From NCBI GenBank assembly GCA_003313425.1, contig NHZP01000011.1, positions 744,001 through 808,000 of the forward strand: DNA of 64,000 bases, given 5' to 3'. Position 1 is the first letter of the stretch, and the number at the start of each line of letters is the position of its first letter. Source of the stretch: Pseudopyrenochaeta lycopersici (taxonomy: Eukaryota > Ascomycota > Dothideomycetes > Pleosporales > Pseudopyrenochaetaceae). Shown piece by piece: positions 21,956 through 34,024 of this stretch. The notes below the pieces were generated by a model that saw only the letters and a program-made list of their open reading frames with translations, did no database searches and was not told where the DNA came from. The position numbers and the translations under genes were made by a program.

Positions 21956-24019
21956 GGTGAGCGAGTGTATAGGGTGAGTGTGCTAGCAGAACGATTCTGC
22001 TATGTCGGCGCCAGGGCGGGCGTGAGTGGCCGGTAACGAGTGTTGTGGTAGACTATGGCACGCAAGTTTGGGGAGGGGGAAGCGTCCAGCAAAGGGAGCG
22101 ATCTGCAAGTGTGCTGCAGGCCGGTGACGGGGCAACCAGCGTCGCAATGCGGAATTCTGCCCTTCCTAGTAGCGGTGCGTAGGGAGAGCCGACGGGCGAA
22201 ATGCTGCTCGGTATCGCTGCTGGTGTTGAGTAGCAGGAGAGGGCGAGCGCGCAGTTGAGGATGGATCGAGGTCCAAGGAGAGGTGGGTGGCTCCTGGTTG
22301 CAGACGGGGGTGTCCAGGGTAGGAAAGTCAAGCCAGGAACGCGCACTGCGCAATAGCTTGGCACTTTGAACGTGCTGCAGGCGGGCAGCAGCAGGCTAAA
22401 CGGTGGAGATGCTGGGTGCAAGTGTCGCAGAGGAGAGTGTGGGAAGAATGGTAATCAGAGTGCAGTGGAGCTTGCCCAGCTCTAATGACAGTGGCACTGG
22501 TTGGGAGTTGCTCCCCGGTCTTCAGAGTCTTCAGGGAGACGAAGATCTCGAAGCTCTACTAAGGAGGCAGCCAATGGTGCCCCGACCGGGCGCTTGCATG
22601 CGGCGACTCTTGGACTGCCGCTTACGCACCACTGCGGGAGGCTTGCTAAATTTACCTGGCAGCTACCTGCCGGCCATTCAACCCCAAGCCTTCAGCAATC
22701 CGCAGCCCCCATCCTTACCCGGCCTCTCCTATGGTGGAGCCCCCCTGCCATCGAAATTGCAAACAACTATGCCTGGCCTCGACTACACTACCGACATGCA
22801 CTGTCATGCGCTGTAGCCAAAGTCAGCCATGGTGACAGCCTTCCCCTGATAAGCCCGCCTGGCCTGCACCACGTCCCGTTGAGCGAAGGTCCTGCGAGTC
22901 CTTCGGCAGCATTATAGAAACTTTTTTTTTAACACACTCGCTTCCCCTACCCGAACTTGTTCTCACCATGGTGTAAGAATGCCATCATCGCCAACTTTGA
23001 CGTGACCCGCAGGACGCCCCAATTTGACCCTCGCCTTGTCCAAGATTACGCGTCGCACCACAGACAATAACTTCCCTGTCCAACCCTCCATCGTGCAGCA
23101 AACGTGCACAGGGAACCATTTCCATACTGGGCCACATCCCGTTTTGAGGCTAATCTTGCGACCTTATCTCGTGTTCCACACTGTCCATCGTATCGCTGCC
23201 GCATATAGCGTGGCGATCTCCCCTCGTGATCCTTCACCATCGTGTCATTCCCCTGGTCATGGCCACTCCCGCCCGCCCAGAATGCCTCTACCCTCAGAAA
23301 CATGCTCCCAACGCCATGATTGTGCAGACGTCACCACCTGCCGCAAACCCTCTCACGGACACGCAAGGGAAAAAAAAAACCAGGAAAAGCCCTCGCGACG
23401 CAGAAGCCAGTCAACCCGTCGGACATGACCAGCAAAAACTGGTTGAGTCCCCGACTCCTGCTCTACCCGCCAAGCGCTAGGAACCACCCGAAATTGGGCG
23501 CAAGGCGCAATGCAGTTTTTGAATCCAAAGGCCGAGGCCAGCCCGCCATTGGCGTAAATCCCTGAACTTCACCCAGCGAATGAGCGTCAAGAGTAGCCAC
23601 ATGGCTTCACAGGGCTGAGTGCCACGCCGCGGCCAGGGCAAGCTGAATTGTATCGCAAATGTATCTGCGCCCCATAGCAGCTGATACTGCAAGTACCGAG
23701 CTGCACAGTACATGAGGCTGCGTTGAAAAAGTCATGGCCAGTGGACGCATCGCAAAAAGTCTAATGGGCGCTTTGGTACAATGTGTGCGTTTGTTTCAGG
23801 TGACGATCGCAATGAGCTGTGTCGCACCTTGACAGCTTGCTCCACTGTATCTGAGAGGAGCAACTATTTCCCCACAATTTCCATAGTTTTTGCGACCTTT
23901 CACTTTGATTGGCCTTGGATTGCCAAAGAATTGTCCGAAATGTGTTTCTTATGCCCTAAGATTAGATAGACATTCAAAACGGCCAGTCAAATCGATAAGC
24001 CCAAACCCAAGCTTGGCCA
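21956..24019. other. Intergenic region upstream of the KRE6-family gene
   Basis: No gene supported in 2.1 kb. The part next to 21956 is GC-rich and would be the promoter and leader of the KRE6-family gene. Overlapping frames at 22403-22917 and 23024-23565 are low in information and mutually contradictory. Confidence 0.45.
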
Positions 24020-24823
24020 TCACGATTCCACACTCAGCGCCTTCAGCCCTACAATCCTGCCCTCCTTCTCGTCCACCGTCACGACGTAGTACTCTGCCCT
24101 TGTGCTGTCGAGATTCACCTTGAATACCTTGGCCTGCCCATTCCCTGCCTTCTTCACCGCGTCCACGACCTTCTTGTACTGGCTCTCAAAGCCCTTCTGA
24201 TTGACTTCTTCCACTTCCTTGTCGCCTCCAATGAGCTTCTTTAGGTCATCTAAATGTACGTAAGCCTTTGACCCATACAGCTTACAGCACTGTCACAGTG
24301 GCTTTTCCTTGCGCAAGTGAAGGGCGTGCATACCTGCGCTCACATCACTCCCCTCAAACTTTAATGCAACAGGCTCAAACGGCTCATCCGCATCACTTGT
24401 ATAATACTCCTCCACCTGCTCTAGTGTCTTTGGTACAGCAGTGTTCACGCCCTTTGTGCCATAGCTTTTCTTGGAGGTGCTCTGCTGTTCAACGGAGCCC
24501 GTAGCTTGGTTCGCTTTATCGAGGAATGACGCGTAGTCTGCGTCCGAGGACATGTTGCGCGCTGCTATTAGGATTCTTTTTGTGAGTGACGAGGGCGTGA
24601 AGGTCGTGAGTATCCGAGTACCCGCTGTCGATGTACGGTGGCCAGTAAGCGGTTGGAAATAGTTGGTATGCTGGTACCGCTGTGAGCTAGCGGACAGGGA
24701 GGCTAAAACTCTACTGTTGGACAGAGCGACGTTTGTGCGATGAGACACCGTAGACCCAAGTGAAATCCCTTCGCGTAATGTGTGTAGAAAGGCGCGTGGA
24801 GTTGGTCGGGATAGCTTGCCCAT
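24020..24823 (-). CDS. Conserved-looking protein of unknown function
   Basis: Two exons (24334-24823 and 24020-24249) encode 239 residues. The intron (84 nt, GTATGC to TTTAG) joins VSA to DDLKKLIGG in frame. The core begins MSSDADYASFLDKAN (Met91, at 24553), continues with YYTSDADEPFEPVALKFEG, and ends in a compact alpha/beta-looking region (KKVVDAVKKAG, KVFKVNL, AEYYVVTVDEKEGRIVGLKA). I recognise it only as the kind of short conserved protein seen in many Pezizomycotina, with no assigned role. The 90 residues before Met91 are rich in Ser, Thr and Arg and lack acidic residues. They could be a mitochondrial presequence; otherwise translation starts at Met91 and they are leader sequence. Confidence 0.72.
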
Positions 24824-25448
24824 GATTTCGCGCAGCGATGACGCAACTTGTCAAGTTACGGGGGCAGGTGAGATGCGGGAAATTCTGCCCCACTACGACC
24901 CAATGGTTAGGTAGGGCGCGGACGGGCGCGGACTGGACCTCGTCTTAGCCTCTAGGCAAGGAGCGACATCTTCGCACATGACAAGAGAAGTCTTTCAAAT
25001 TAAGTGCTACATGGCTATTTCATTTTCGTGACTGAAGACGGAAATACATTTAACAGCCCCAAGAAAGTGCAATCAACAACCATCCCCCGCGCGCCAGGGC
25101 CAGCTACGACAGAGTCTTGCTGCTTGGGAACGCTCCCATACCCCATGGATATCATTTCACTCAACTCCACCCAGCTGGGAAGAAAGTCTTCAAAGATCGT
25201 GTTTACTAGTATCCGGCTGAAACAAAAGCAACCACCGAGTATCCTTCGCCTATGCATATTTTGATTGAATAATGAGGAATAAATGAGAGCAATCTGAAAG
25301 TAGAACAGTACAAGGAAATGATGAAGCATTTTGCTCTCCAAGCAATAATCTTCAATCTTCGTTCGTTAAGACGCCTCGTGTAACCAACTGGACATGTCGC
25401 AAAGGCAGAGAATAATCATGATGCAGAAGACCAATCAATCCAGTCTTC
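24824..25448. other. Intergenic region between two minus-strand genes
   Basis: This 625-bp gap holds the promoter of the unknown gene ending at 24823 and the 3' flank of cyc8. I see no gene in it. Confidence 0.5.
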
Positions 25449-28377
25449 CTATGACTTCTGCTCAACTGGCGTCGGAGCATGGGGCACACCATTCGTAGGC
25501 GCATTTCTTGGGCTGCCACGCTCAGACTTGGCGGCATTCGGTTTCACATCCTCTGCCTCGTCGTCGTAGTTTTCATCAACATCCATATGGCGCGCAGCCG
25601 GCTCGTGATGCTCTGGTCGCTCAACCCGCTCCTGCTTAGGTGTCTCCGACATGCGGGGAAGCGGCGGCGCAGCCCCCATCGGCGGTAGTTGCGGATGATG
25701 AGCAGCGTCAGATGGGTGGTAGCCGTCGTTGAATCTTCGGGGATCCTGACCATCTTGAGGGCTTTGACGTGGCACTTGCGGCGAGGACATGCGATGTGGG
25801 GGGGTTGGACGACGGCTGTGCGGCTCCTCCAATTTCTGGCGCTTTTCGTCGTTGGTTGGAGGCTTGGGGTTGACATGATCGGTTTCTTCCCATTCCCGAT
25901 GGCGTTTTGGAGCCGCTGTCGATGGGCGTTCATCGCGATCTCGAGCTGCCGCTTCAGCTGCGGCCAGAGCAGCAGCTGGGGCAGGAGCACCACTAGCAAT
26001 GCCGCTGCTGGCAGAAGGATCAGAAGGGTGATAAGGTCCTTGGTATCCGTTGCGTGGGGACCCTGCACGATTCTCGACAATAGGTCGGACTTCTGGAGGT
26101 GGGCTGGCGAGACGGCCATAAGGTGGCATAGGGTTTTGACTGGGGCCTTGACTTGCCGGAACCCCGAGACCTGTGGGCGGAGGCGGGGGCGGAGGGGGGA
26201 CAGTAGTAGATTGAGGATTGTAATTGGGATTTGTTATGCGGTTTGGCTGCGGAGGCTGCTGTTGGTGCAGCGGAGGTGGCGGCTGCGTTTGTGAAGCCTG
26301 CGGCGTAAGATGGGGCGGTGGGGGATGGTATGAGCTGGGAGCAACGTGGTGTGTCTTTGGGGAAGGCGACATGCCACGACGCATAGGTCCAGGGCCAGGG
26401 GGTGGAGGTCCAGCCGGCCCTTGCGGACCTGGGCCATTTGTAGGGGGTCGCGGAGGCTCTGCATACGACCTCAGAGGCTCTTGCCTCGGGCTCATGGGCC
26501 TATGAGGAGCATGTTGAGTGGGTGGGCGAATACCTTCACGTTGCTCATATGGGTTCAACTGCTGAGGAGGAAGGTTGGGATCGCGGATTTGAGCTAGGGG
26601 CCGATCCCATCCAGCGCCTGCCAGTGCTGGCGGAGCGGGACCTTGAGGTGGTTGTTGTGGTTGAGGAGCACCCCACTGTGGTGCAGCAGGTCCATGGACA
26701 GAGGCAGGCTGGTAAGCCTGAGGATGCACGTCCTGCGGGACAGGAGCATTGCCTTGGTTGGGCGCGCCTGCAGACGTTTGGCCATTTTGCAACAACTGAA
26801 GGCGAGCCTTGATATGTACATTCGCCGGGTCAAGGTCAGCAGCGCGTTGATAAGCGTCTAATGCATCGGCTGTCTGATTGTTGCAAGACTCATACTGCGC
26901 TGATGTTAGAACCTGTACTTAGATGAGTGGAGGATGGAACTACTTACTAGAGTACCGAGATCGTACCAAACCTCTGAGATATTTGGATTCAACCGGATGG
27001 CCCTGGAGTATGCATCGAGCGCATCACGATACTGGTTGATTTGGTAGTACAGCACACCAATGCTGCACCAAAAGGTTGGGTTCCTGCCGTCACGATAGAC
27101 TGCTTGCTGATAGGCCTCATATGCCTTGGGGTACTTCTGTTGTGACATATAGCAGCGGCCAAGCAAGTACCAACTCTGTGCGTCGGTTTGATCTAGCGCA
27201 AGCAATCAGACCCGCGCGCGTGATCAAGTACAGCGGTACAAGACTTACCTGAAGCGACAGATTTTTCAAGATACTCAATAGCCTGTTCCTGGCTTGCGTA
27301 ATTGGTGCTCTGCTGGTGGTGCAACCAGCCCAGCTGCTGAAGCACCTTGGCGTGATTGGGGTCACGCTCGAGGACCCGGCGATAGGCACCCTTCGCCGCT
27401 TCAAACTACGCGAGGTATCAGCAATGCACTCAGAGCTAGATATGATGGACAAACCTCTTTCTGCTGCTCGTATACATGTCCGATCTGGAACCAGATGTCT
27501 TCTTCAGTCAATGGTCGAGGCGGGTTGGTGACGATGTATTTAAAGCACTGTTGAGGAGTTAGCAGGTGCCAAGGCCTACAGTGTATGGATACCTACGTCT
27601 AAGCTTTGATTGAACTTTTGCTGTTGTTTGTATATTATACCGAGGCGGAAGTAAATCTCGTTGGCCTTCTCAAAATTTGGTTCCATACGCATAACCTGTG
27701 AGAAGGCCTCTTCGGCGTGCTCAAGGGATCCATAGCGGTCGTACAGGATACCAATGCCGTACCAAAGCTTGGGTTCCTGAAAGCCATTAGGAACGGTAGA
27801 ATAACGAAGGGGATGAAATGAACAACCTTTGGATCAGACAGATGATATAGCGCTTGCTGGTAAGCCGAGTAGGCTTGCTGCAAATCGTCCATCATCAAGT
27901 AGCAATGACCTGTCACTGTTAATCGACTGTTTTACCAAATGAGAGCGAGACATTACCAAGGCTACCCCAAACATCGCCGTTGGCAGGATCGACTTTGAGG
28001 ATGGTGCGCAGATACTCGACAGCGGCTGGAAAGGCGTCCTTGGTGCGCAAGATGCACGCAATTCCCTGCATAGCAGGGACAGACCATTGGTTGTACTTCA
28101 AGGCCTGCTCGTAGCATTGCATGGCACCGTCAAAGTCCTGCATTTGCTCTGAGAGAGAGCCTGCACGGGGTTAGCTGACAAAGCATGGTGATTACAGCGA
28201 GGATTGCGTACCCATCTGAGTCCAGACGGCCTCGGTCAGTTGTCCCAAGTACTGCGACGGGGTCTTTGGCTGGTTGGCATGGGGAGCATGGCCATTCACT
28301 TGGGCATGCGCGGGGTGCTGGGCAACATGGTGCGGCGGTATGCCCGCCGTGGGCGAGGGCTGCTGATGGGTGGCCAT
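25449..28377 (-). CDS. cyc8: General transcriptional corepressor Cyc8/Ssn6 (TPR protein)
   Basis: Eight exons (28212-28377, 27957-28160, 27827-27909, 27597-27776, 27455-27547, 27249-27405, 26948-27192, 25449-26894) encode 857 residues. Residues about 40-375 form a long array of tetratricopeptide repeats, for example GDVWGSLGHCYLMMDDLQQA, LWYGIGILYDRYGSLEHAEE and WYLLGRCYMSQQKYPKAYEA. The rest is Pro/Gln-rich with a charged C-terminus. Cyc8 forms a complex with the WD40 protein Tup1/RcoA and is recruited by DNA-binding repressors such as CreA-type factors. All seven introns are 47-56 nt and their borders restore the TPR register, which supports the model. The start is the first ATG of exon 1 (MATHQQPSPT). 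Confidence 0.93.
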
Positions 28378-31300
28378 GAAGGCGTGTTGCGACCGAGATG
28401 CGGACAATGCGATATCAGCGCAGTCAAGGCTCGGCGGTGACGGGATGGCGGGCAGCGAGCACGTCTAGACGGCCAGGCGCTGCAGGGTGGTGGGCGGGAT
28501 GGACTGCGTGGGTCAGTAATGATGGAGTTGATGGCGGTGCAGATGGGGGTTGCTCACAGACAGGCGTGGGTGCGCGTGTCGCTGGCGTGGCGGGTAGGTG
28601 CGAGTCGCGGCGTGGAAAGGCTGGCGCGGAGAAAGGACAGCAGCGCGCAGAGGAACACGGGCAAGGTGGACCCGAGCTCGAACAGCAGAGCAATTAGTGG
28701 CAACAGTGCCTGGAGGGGCTGCGGCGACGGCAGTTGGGGAGGGGAGGCAACGACGATAGCCTGGTGTGCAGAAGGAGCGGAGAGTGAGGAAGTAGCAGGC
28801 GGGCGCAGAGGGAAGGGGCAGGCAGGGCGGTCCAACGCTCTTTCCCTAAAGATGGCCCGCGAACCCTAACCCAGATGCTGGGTCTGAGGTGTGGTGAAAG
28901 CCCGCACGGATCCATGGGTCAGACATCCCTGTTAACGCCAACCCCGACTAGCGCAAGCCACACCGGGGCCCACTGTCTTGCACAACCCGTTGACAGCAAA
29001 TTGCGTGCCCAGCATCTCGCGAGACGCGCTGCCTCTCTGGCGCCGCACCTGATGCTTCAGCGGGGGCGCCTCCACCGCGCTGAGTGCCTTGCCTAGAGCC
29101 GCTGCTGGGTGAAACACACTCGCCGTGCTAGAGAGCTGCCACACGAGGCCGCATCGGATCGAAACTCTAATTTGTTCGGTGCGCGCCTGTCACGGAACGA
29201 AGATGACGACTCGGCACCGTTCGTCCTAGGGTCGTGTCGGCTCCGCTCCTCGGTTCTCATGGGTGCGGGCTCCCTCCGCCTCATCCAGCTGAGGACAGAT
29301 CCGGCCATGGATACATTTCGCCGAAAGCCCTGACACGCCAACAAACTCATCATTGCACCCTCGGCGTTGATCGCCTCCAACGTCCTTGGCGCCTCCCACA
29401 ATGGTTCGATTGTTGTCAACCACCGCCAGCAGCTCCAGCCAAGCCAAGGCAAGGCAAGCCGAGATGATCAGAACGTTGCATGCTGGCCATGTGTCGCCTT
29501 TGGCCAGGCACTGGCTGGTCGCGCTGCTGGCCTTTATTACGCTGCTGAGAGGCGCTGCCATGGTCGCGCTCCCAGCCACTCAGAATCCCATAGTCGCCCT
29601 ATGAGGCGGAATGCTCACCATGTGGTGCCGGCGCGCCAACCTCAGGCAGGCACTTTCTTTACTACGGTACGCGGCCAGGAACCTTGGGTTAATGTGCAGC
29701 GCCGGCGAAAGGGGCATGCAAGCAATGCGCGCAGCGACAACACCGCCGACACAGCGCACACGCACTGCACCGCGACGACACAACGCTGCAGTGCTGACCG
29801 AAGCCGCCAAAGGCTGGGCCGAAGGCAGACGGCGCCTTGCAGGCTCGACGGGGCACAAAGCCCGCAGGCGGTGATGGTTGCACGGGGGCGCACGAGGAGC
29901 AGGGAGCGATGATTAACGATGGATGATCGCCAAGCACTACACGTCTCTCCACATCCTCGCGTCGCTGAAGCTTCCGGTCGTCTACTTAGCCTGTCTTGGC
30001 GTGCATCCGTGCGGTGACGCAGTTGTCCTCCGCTCCCGCGTCGTCGGCAGAAAGCTCGTGTCACACCCAATCCAACCCTGCCGCAGCCTGCAATATGACA
30101 AAAGCCCGTCATTTGCTGGCGCATGAGCACGCTGCCCGGGACTGTGCTGCCCCAGCCTGCAGTGAAGAGAAACGTTCCTGGCCCTTGGTGTCGACCACCT
30201 CGCACTCGACCGGTGATTGCACAGAGCCTTCTTGGCCCTTCCTGCAGTCTGCCGTGGGTGGATGTGACTAGAGGCGCATCTGTCGATACCCTTTTGGGCC
30301 ATGGCTTTCCACGGAGAAGCCTGACTGAAAAAGAACAACCAGCCGCCGCTAGAAAAAGCCACATTGAGTCTGGGCGTGCTGGGGTCTTTGTGGAACTGCA
30401 GAACCGCAGCCACCTGCACCACGTGAAACCAAAGGTCCACCGCCACACAATGTGGACCCAGGGGAGGCCTGCGCGTCATCAAAAGCCAGCCGTGCCGGCA
30501 AGCGAACCAGACGGAAAGGGACTTGTGCATCACGAAAGCGGAAGGTATACTGACCAGGGAAAGTTTATCTCCCGCTCCTTTTCCAACAGAAGATTCAGAG
30601 CCTCATCATCCATATCCTGTGCTGCTTGTGGTCGCTCCGATTCGGTAGTTGATGCTTTGCTGACAGGGCGTGGTCTGCATACCAACGGCAACGCGCATGA
30701 GGCCGAAACACGCCAAATGGTCGTTTCAACGTGCGAGCTATATTTTCAGCACGTCGAGGCCCGCATTTGTATCAATCCCGTCTACCCGCTGAATTGCCTT
30801 TTGTATCCGAGAGCGTGGGACGATGCACAACCCCTTCAATTATCTTTTGCATATTTCATGGATGGCGGCCTGCACATAGGGTGTCGCGATAGATAACAGT
30901 GGAGCATTCCGAGTGTCTACCACACTGCCTCACTAAGTATGTATGGGATAAATACATCACATGCGATTTCCAGGCCTGTCGGATCTATCACGGCAAGAGC
31001 GTTGTGTTGGCAGCATCTGGGGAAAGGAAGATGCCGCCCGCCTGTGGCGTTTGTGGACGGCTTTAATTATCGTTCACAACCTCAACACCCGCGCTGCATT
31101 CCTACGTCAGCAGAAGCTGTTGCCTGACATGATTTCCCGTGCCGCTGCTTGTTGTACTACCAGCTCTCGTATCCGCTTCACGCCAGCAAACAGCTCCCAC
31201 ACGACCCAGCCTCGAACACGAGGATCATCGTGATCAATAACCCCTCAGGCTGCGACCTGCACGCCCACATATTGGCGCACAGCCGTCCTGAAGTCGCCTA

Positions 31301-33055
31301 TTTAGCCAGCATTGCGCTTTCCAGCACACTGGATAGTCCGTGACTACACGTCTACTATCCGGCTGCTCTTTACTAGATCTTCACAAATGATATATCCGAA
31401 AGTTACGCGGCGCTTAAATGCTTGTGCTCACTCGCATACTGCGCCGTCAATCTACTACTGGCTGGGCACTATCCAGCACTCCGGGGAGAGACAGAGTTGC
31501 CATTCATGAACTGCAATAAACGTCTCGTCTCACGCCCGAAATCTGGAACATGCCTTTGCCCTTTTGCGACACATCCAGTAGGGTCTGCAGGTCGCTAATG
31601 CGGCCGATCGAAGGACCCCGCGTGGGTGTCTGTTGACTGGATCCGTGAATGGGGACCACCGTTGGCTTACAGGTTACGCATGACGCTACAATTAGGCATG
31701 TCCGGTCTGACTGATCAACAGCCGCGATTCCTGCTTAAGAAGTACAAGCTTCACGATAGCCTTGTGCTCACTCTAGCGGTCCCTCAATTGCCCAGGCAAC
31801 AAAAATGCATGCAAAGTGGTGACTCGCTAGATCGCTCAAATGGACGGCTCGCCACATGATGCGTTGCCACCATCTGCATTCCAATGTTTCCCAATTTTTT
31901 CCGCCCTCGCTTTACACCTTTATTGTACCACAATCGCCAATACACTGACATCCACGAGTATCCAAGAACATCATTCGTGTGCGACGTGTGGTTGCGACAC
32001 TCGCCTGTTACGGGTGGTGCGGGGTGGACCGGGGAAGCGATCTCGGTGTGACCAAAGTGGACCACATCACTGCTCCGGCCGGGATGTTCTCCCCGTCGTC
32101 GAAACAGGCTGCATGAATAATCGCGCCGGCTGCGGGTCTTCTTTATCAAGACAAGCCAAAAAGCAATTATATACCTTGCGGGGCACCTGCATTGGTGTGG
32201 CTAGAGCAGCGTTTGCCCTCGTGTTTCAAAGCCACCACTTTGCGGATCCTCGAATGCGGGTCTTTTCTAAATGCCGTACGAATGCTGCTTGGTATTAAGT
32301 ATTTTTCTTTTTAGACTGTTCGCGAAGAATTGATCGCCGTTCGGCCCGCTGGCCAACCTTGCACGTGGCTAGTGCTTCTAGAAATTTGAACCGACTTTGC
32401 CCCTGTGAACTCAAGCAGATCATGCATCCGTACGCTTGTACAAGTGTGAATCTGGTCTGAGTACAACAATGCCATCGAGAACTCGTCTTGGAAGGCTCAC
32501 ATAGCTGATTGAAGGAGGATGATCTGTAGTGGGCGTCGCAAATCTACCCGACATATCAAGATCCACGGGCTCGGTTGCATACATGTTATCTCGGCGAATT
32601 GTTGGGCATGTCTGATTAGCAAGGAGTCGTCCAAATGGTTCACGACTGGAGCGGCTTTACTCATATTAATATATTGCATCGGAAGATCCAATGACCGACG
32701 ATATGCTCTCCTTTTCGTGATGACGCTGCCAACTTTCGTGTGCATCATGGAGGGAGTTGAAGACAACGTAAAAGTCAATTGAACGCCTCTTGCCATTTAT
32801 GTACTACGACAAAGGGCAATTACAGCGAATGTAATAGCAAGAAATAATCCTAATAGATCCAAGTACTTTTTGAGAAGCCTAACTCCGTCACCAGATCGCA
32901 AACGGTGACCCAAAAAAAAAGGCTATGCACGTCTTTCCTCTCCACGTCAGTGCCCCATTTATTTTTAACACTCCCCCATCATTCTTATCATCGCCACAGA
33001 ATATATAAAAGACTCGTTAAAAAGTTAAGGAAAAAGAGAAACAAAAGGCAAAAAA
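28378..33055. other. Large gene-poor region upstream of cyc8
   Basis: No gene can be supported in about 4.7 kb. The first 2 kb are GC-rich, with long but conflicting frames on both strands (for example 29642-30448 minus and 30123-30896 plus) that lack motifs. The rest is nearer average composition. It probably contains the cyc8 promoter and leader. I looked for transposon or tRNA remnants and recognised none before 33.05 kb. Confidence 0.45.
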
Positions 33056-33084
33056 TGACTCAGCCGAGGCTTGAACTCGGGACC
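33056..33084 (-). pseudogene. Truncated tRNA-Val 3' half
   Basis: Read on the minus strand this gives the variable loop, a perfect T-stem (CCGAG/CTCGG) with loop TTCAAGC, the 3' acceptor strand CTGAGTC and the discriminator A. A run of six T residues, a Pol III terminator, follows. It closely matches the 3' half of the intact tRNA-Val at 33319-33404, with compensated T-stem changes. The 5' half, including the anticodon arm, is missing; a hairpin begins just beyond it. Confidence 0.65.
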
Positions 33085-33101
33085 ATTTCCCCGGATCCCC
33101 T

Positions 33102-33150
33102 TTCCTACCTCGCCAAAATCGAGTGCAGCGAGATTTTGGTGAGGTAGGAA
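33102..33150. repeat. Near-perfect 19-bp inverted repeat (hairpin)
   Basis: The arms 33102-33120 and 33132-33150 are reverse complements at 18 of 19 positions, the exception being a G-T wobble pair. They are separated by an 11-nt loop. Each arm contains the CCTACCTC/GAGGTAGG core. The hairpin adjoins the truncated tRNA-Val half. I know no family for it. Confidence 0.8.
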
Positions 33151-33204
33151 CTCAATGCGCTTGATTCAACCAAGTAGGAACGCACAACTAGAGGCGACCT
33201 TCAA

Positions 33205-33234
33205 CCCACAACCCCCCCCCCCCCCGCCCCCAAA
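33205..33234 (+). repeat. Poly-C tract
   Basis: A run of about fifteen C residues, interrupted once by G and then continued, lies between the hairpin and the intact tRNA gene. It is a simple homopolymer and a likely sequencing or assembly trouble spot. Confidence 0.7.
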
Positions 33235-33318
33235 CAGGCCTCAGAAAACGTAATTCGTCAATCCAGGCAAAAAAAGATATAATTGATCTATCTTCCTATA
33301 ATTCAGGGCAAAAAGGAA

Positions 33319-33404
33319 TGACTCAGCGGAGGCTCGAACTCCGGACCTTCAGTGCACTAACTTTGATGTTAGACTGACGTGATAACCAACTACACCACCG
33401 AGCC
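33319..33404 (-). tRNA. tRNA-Val (AAC) with 12-nt intron
   Basis: On the minus strand a complete cloverleaf can be folded. The 7-bp acceptor stem pairs GGCTCGG with CTGAGTC (two G-T pairs), followed by discriminator A. The D-arm contains AGTTGGTTA, the anticodon stem pairs TCAGT with ACTGA, and the T-arm pairs CGGAG with CTCCG around TTCGAGC. The anticodon loop is C-T-AAC-A-C once a 12-nt intron (33355-33366) is removed after position 37, the canonical place. This gives anticodon AAC, valine. A T5 Pol III terminator lies just downstream. CCA is not encoded, as expected in eukaryotes. Confidence 0.9.
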
Positions 33405-33553
33405 AGTTGTTATTGGAAGATTCAGTTATATAAAAGTATATATTGTCAATATTGAATAAGATTTTAAACATTGAGTCAGTGCAAAATGGTTCGTCGGAAG
33501 CCGCGTAGAGCTGCCGATGAGGGGTCATTCTAGCATTTTTCAGGGAAAAAAAT

Positions 33554-33622
33554 TGGATCAGCCGAGGTTTGATACAATCCAAGTTCTCCCCCGTGTTCAA
33601 AGCCAAGACTGACGTCCAGCCA
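33554..33622 (-). pseudogene. Decayed tRNA-Val copy
   Basis: The minus strand keeps ACGTCAGTCT of the D/anticodon region and a T-arm/acceptor remnant (AACCTCGGCTGATCCA) followed by seven T residues, but the T-loop and the anticodon arm no longer fold. It shares the flanking TTCAGGG(C/A)AAAAA pattern with the intact tRNA-Val gene, so it looks like a tandem duplicate in decay. Confidence 0.5.
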
Positions 33623-34024
33623 CTCTGTGAGTATTCGAGATGGAAGGGACAGTAGCAAAACTGTAAGACAGCACTACGTCGAGAGAAGTGGAACCATGGC
33701 TCTTTTTATGAAAGAAAAGATGAATTACTAAGATGCTTCTACTTTTTCGTCCCCTTTGCACAATGCGTGATGTACAGAACTAAACGTTCATGGAAACACA
33801 CAGTCAAGACCCGATGCGGGCAGTGATAGAAGGAATAGAGGACCTGAACACCCGAAATCAATGCAACTAGTCGCCCTTCCCATGTCGTGGTATTACCCGT
33901 CCCTGAAATGCCAAAACGCCTCCTGATGCTGCTTTGTCGTTGTACATGTACACCTACACCTACACCCATTGTCGCCTCGACGCGTAATATGTTACCTCCT
34001 TCGCTTCCAGAGGCTTCAGTTTGA
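33623..34024. other. Intergenic region right of the tRNA cluster
   Basis: About 400 bp between the decayed tRNA copy and the stop codon of sgf11. It is probably the sgf11 3' flank. I see nothing else in it. Confidence 0.5.

Noticed and set aside
28378..28407. N-terminal extension of Cyc8 (ten residues before MATHQQ)
   Set aside because: The upstream frame start is TTG; the first ATG is at 28377.
29642..30896. Long frames on both strands (268 and 257 residues) upstream of cyc8
   Set aside because: They overlap each other on opposite strands, have Cys/Arg/His-rich random composition and no recognisable domain.
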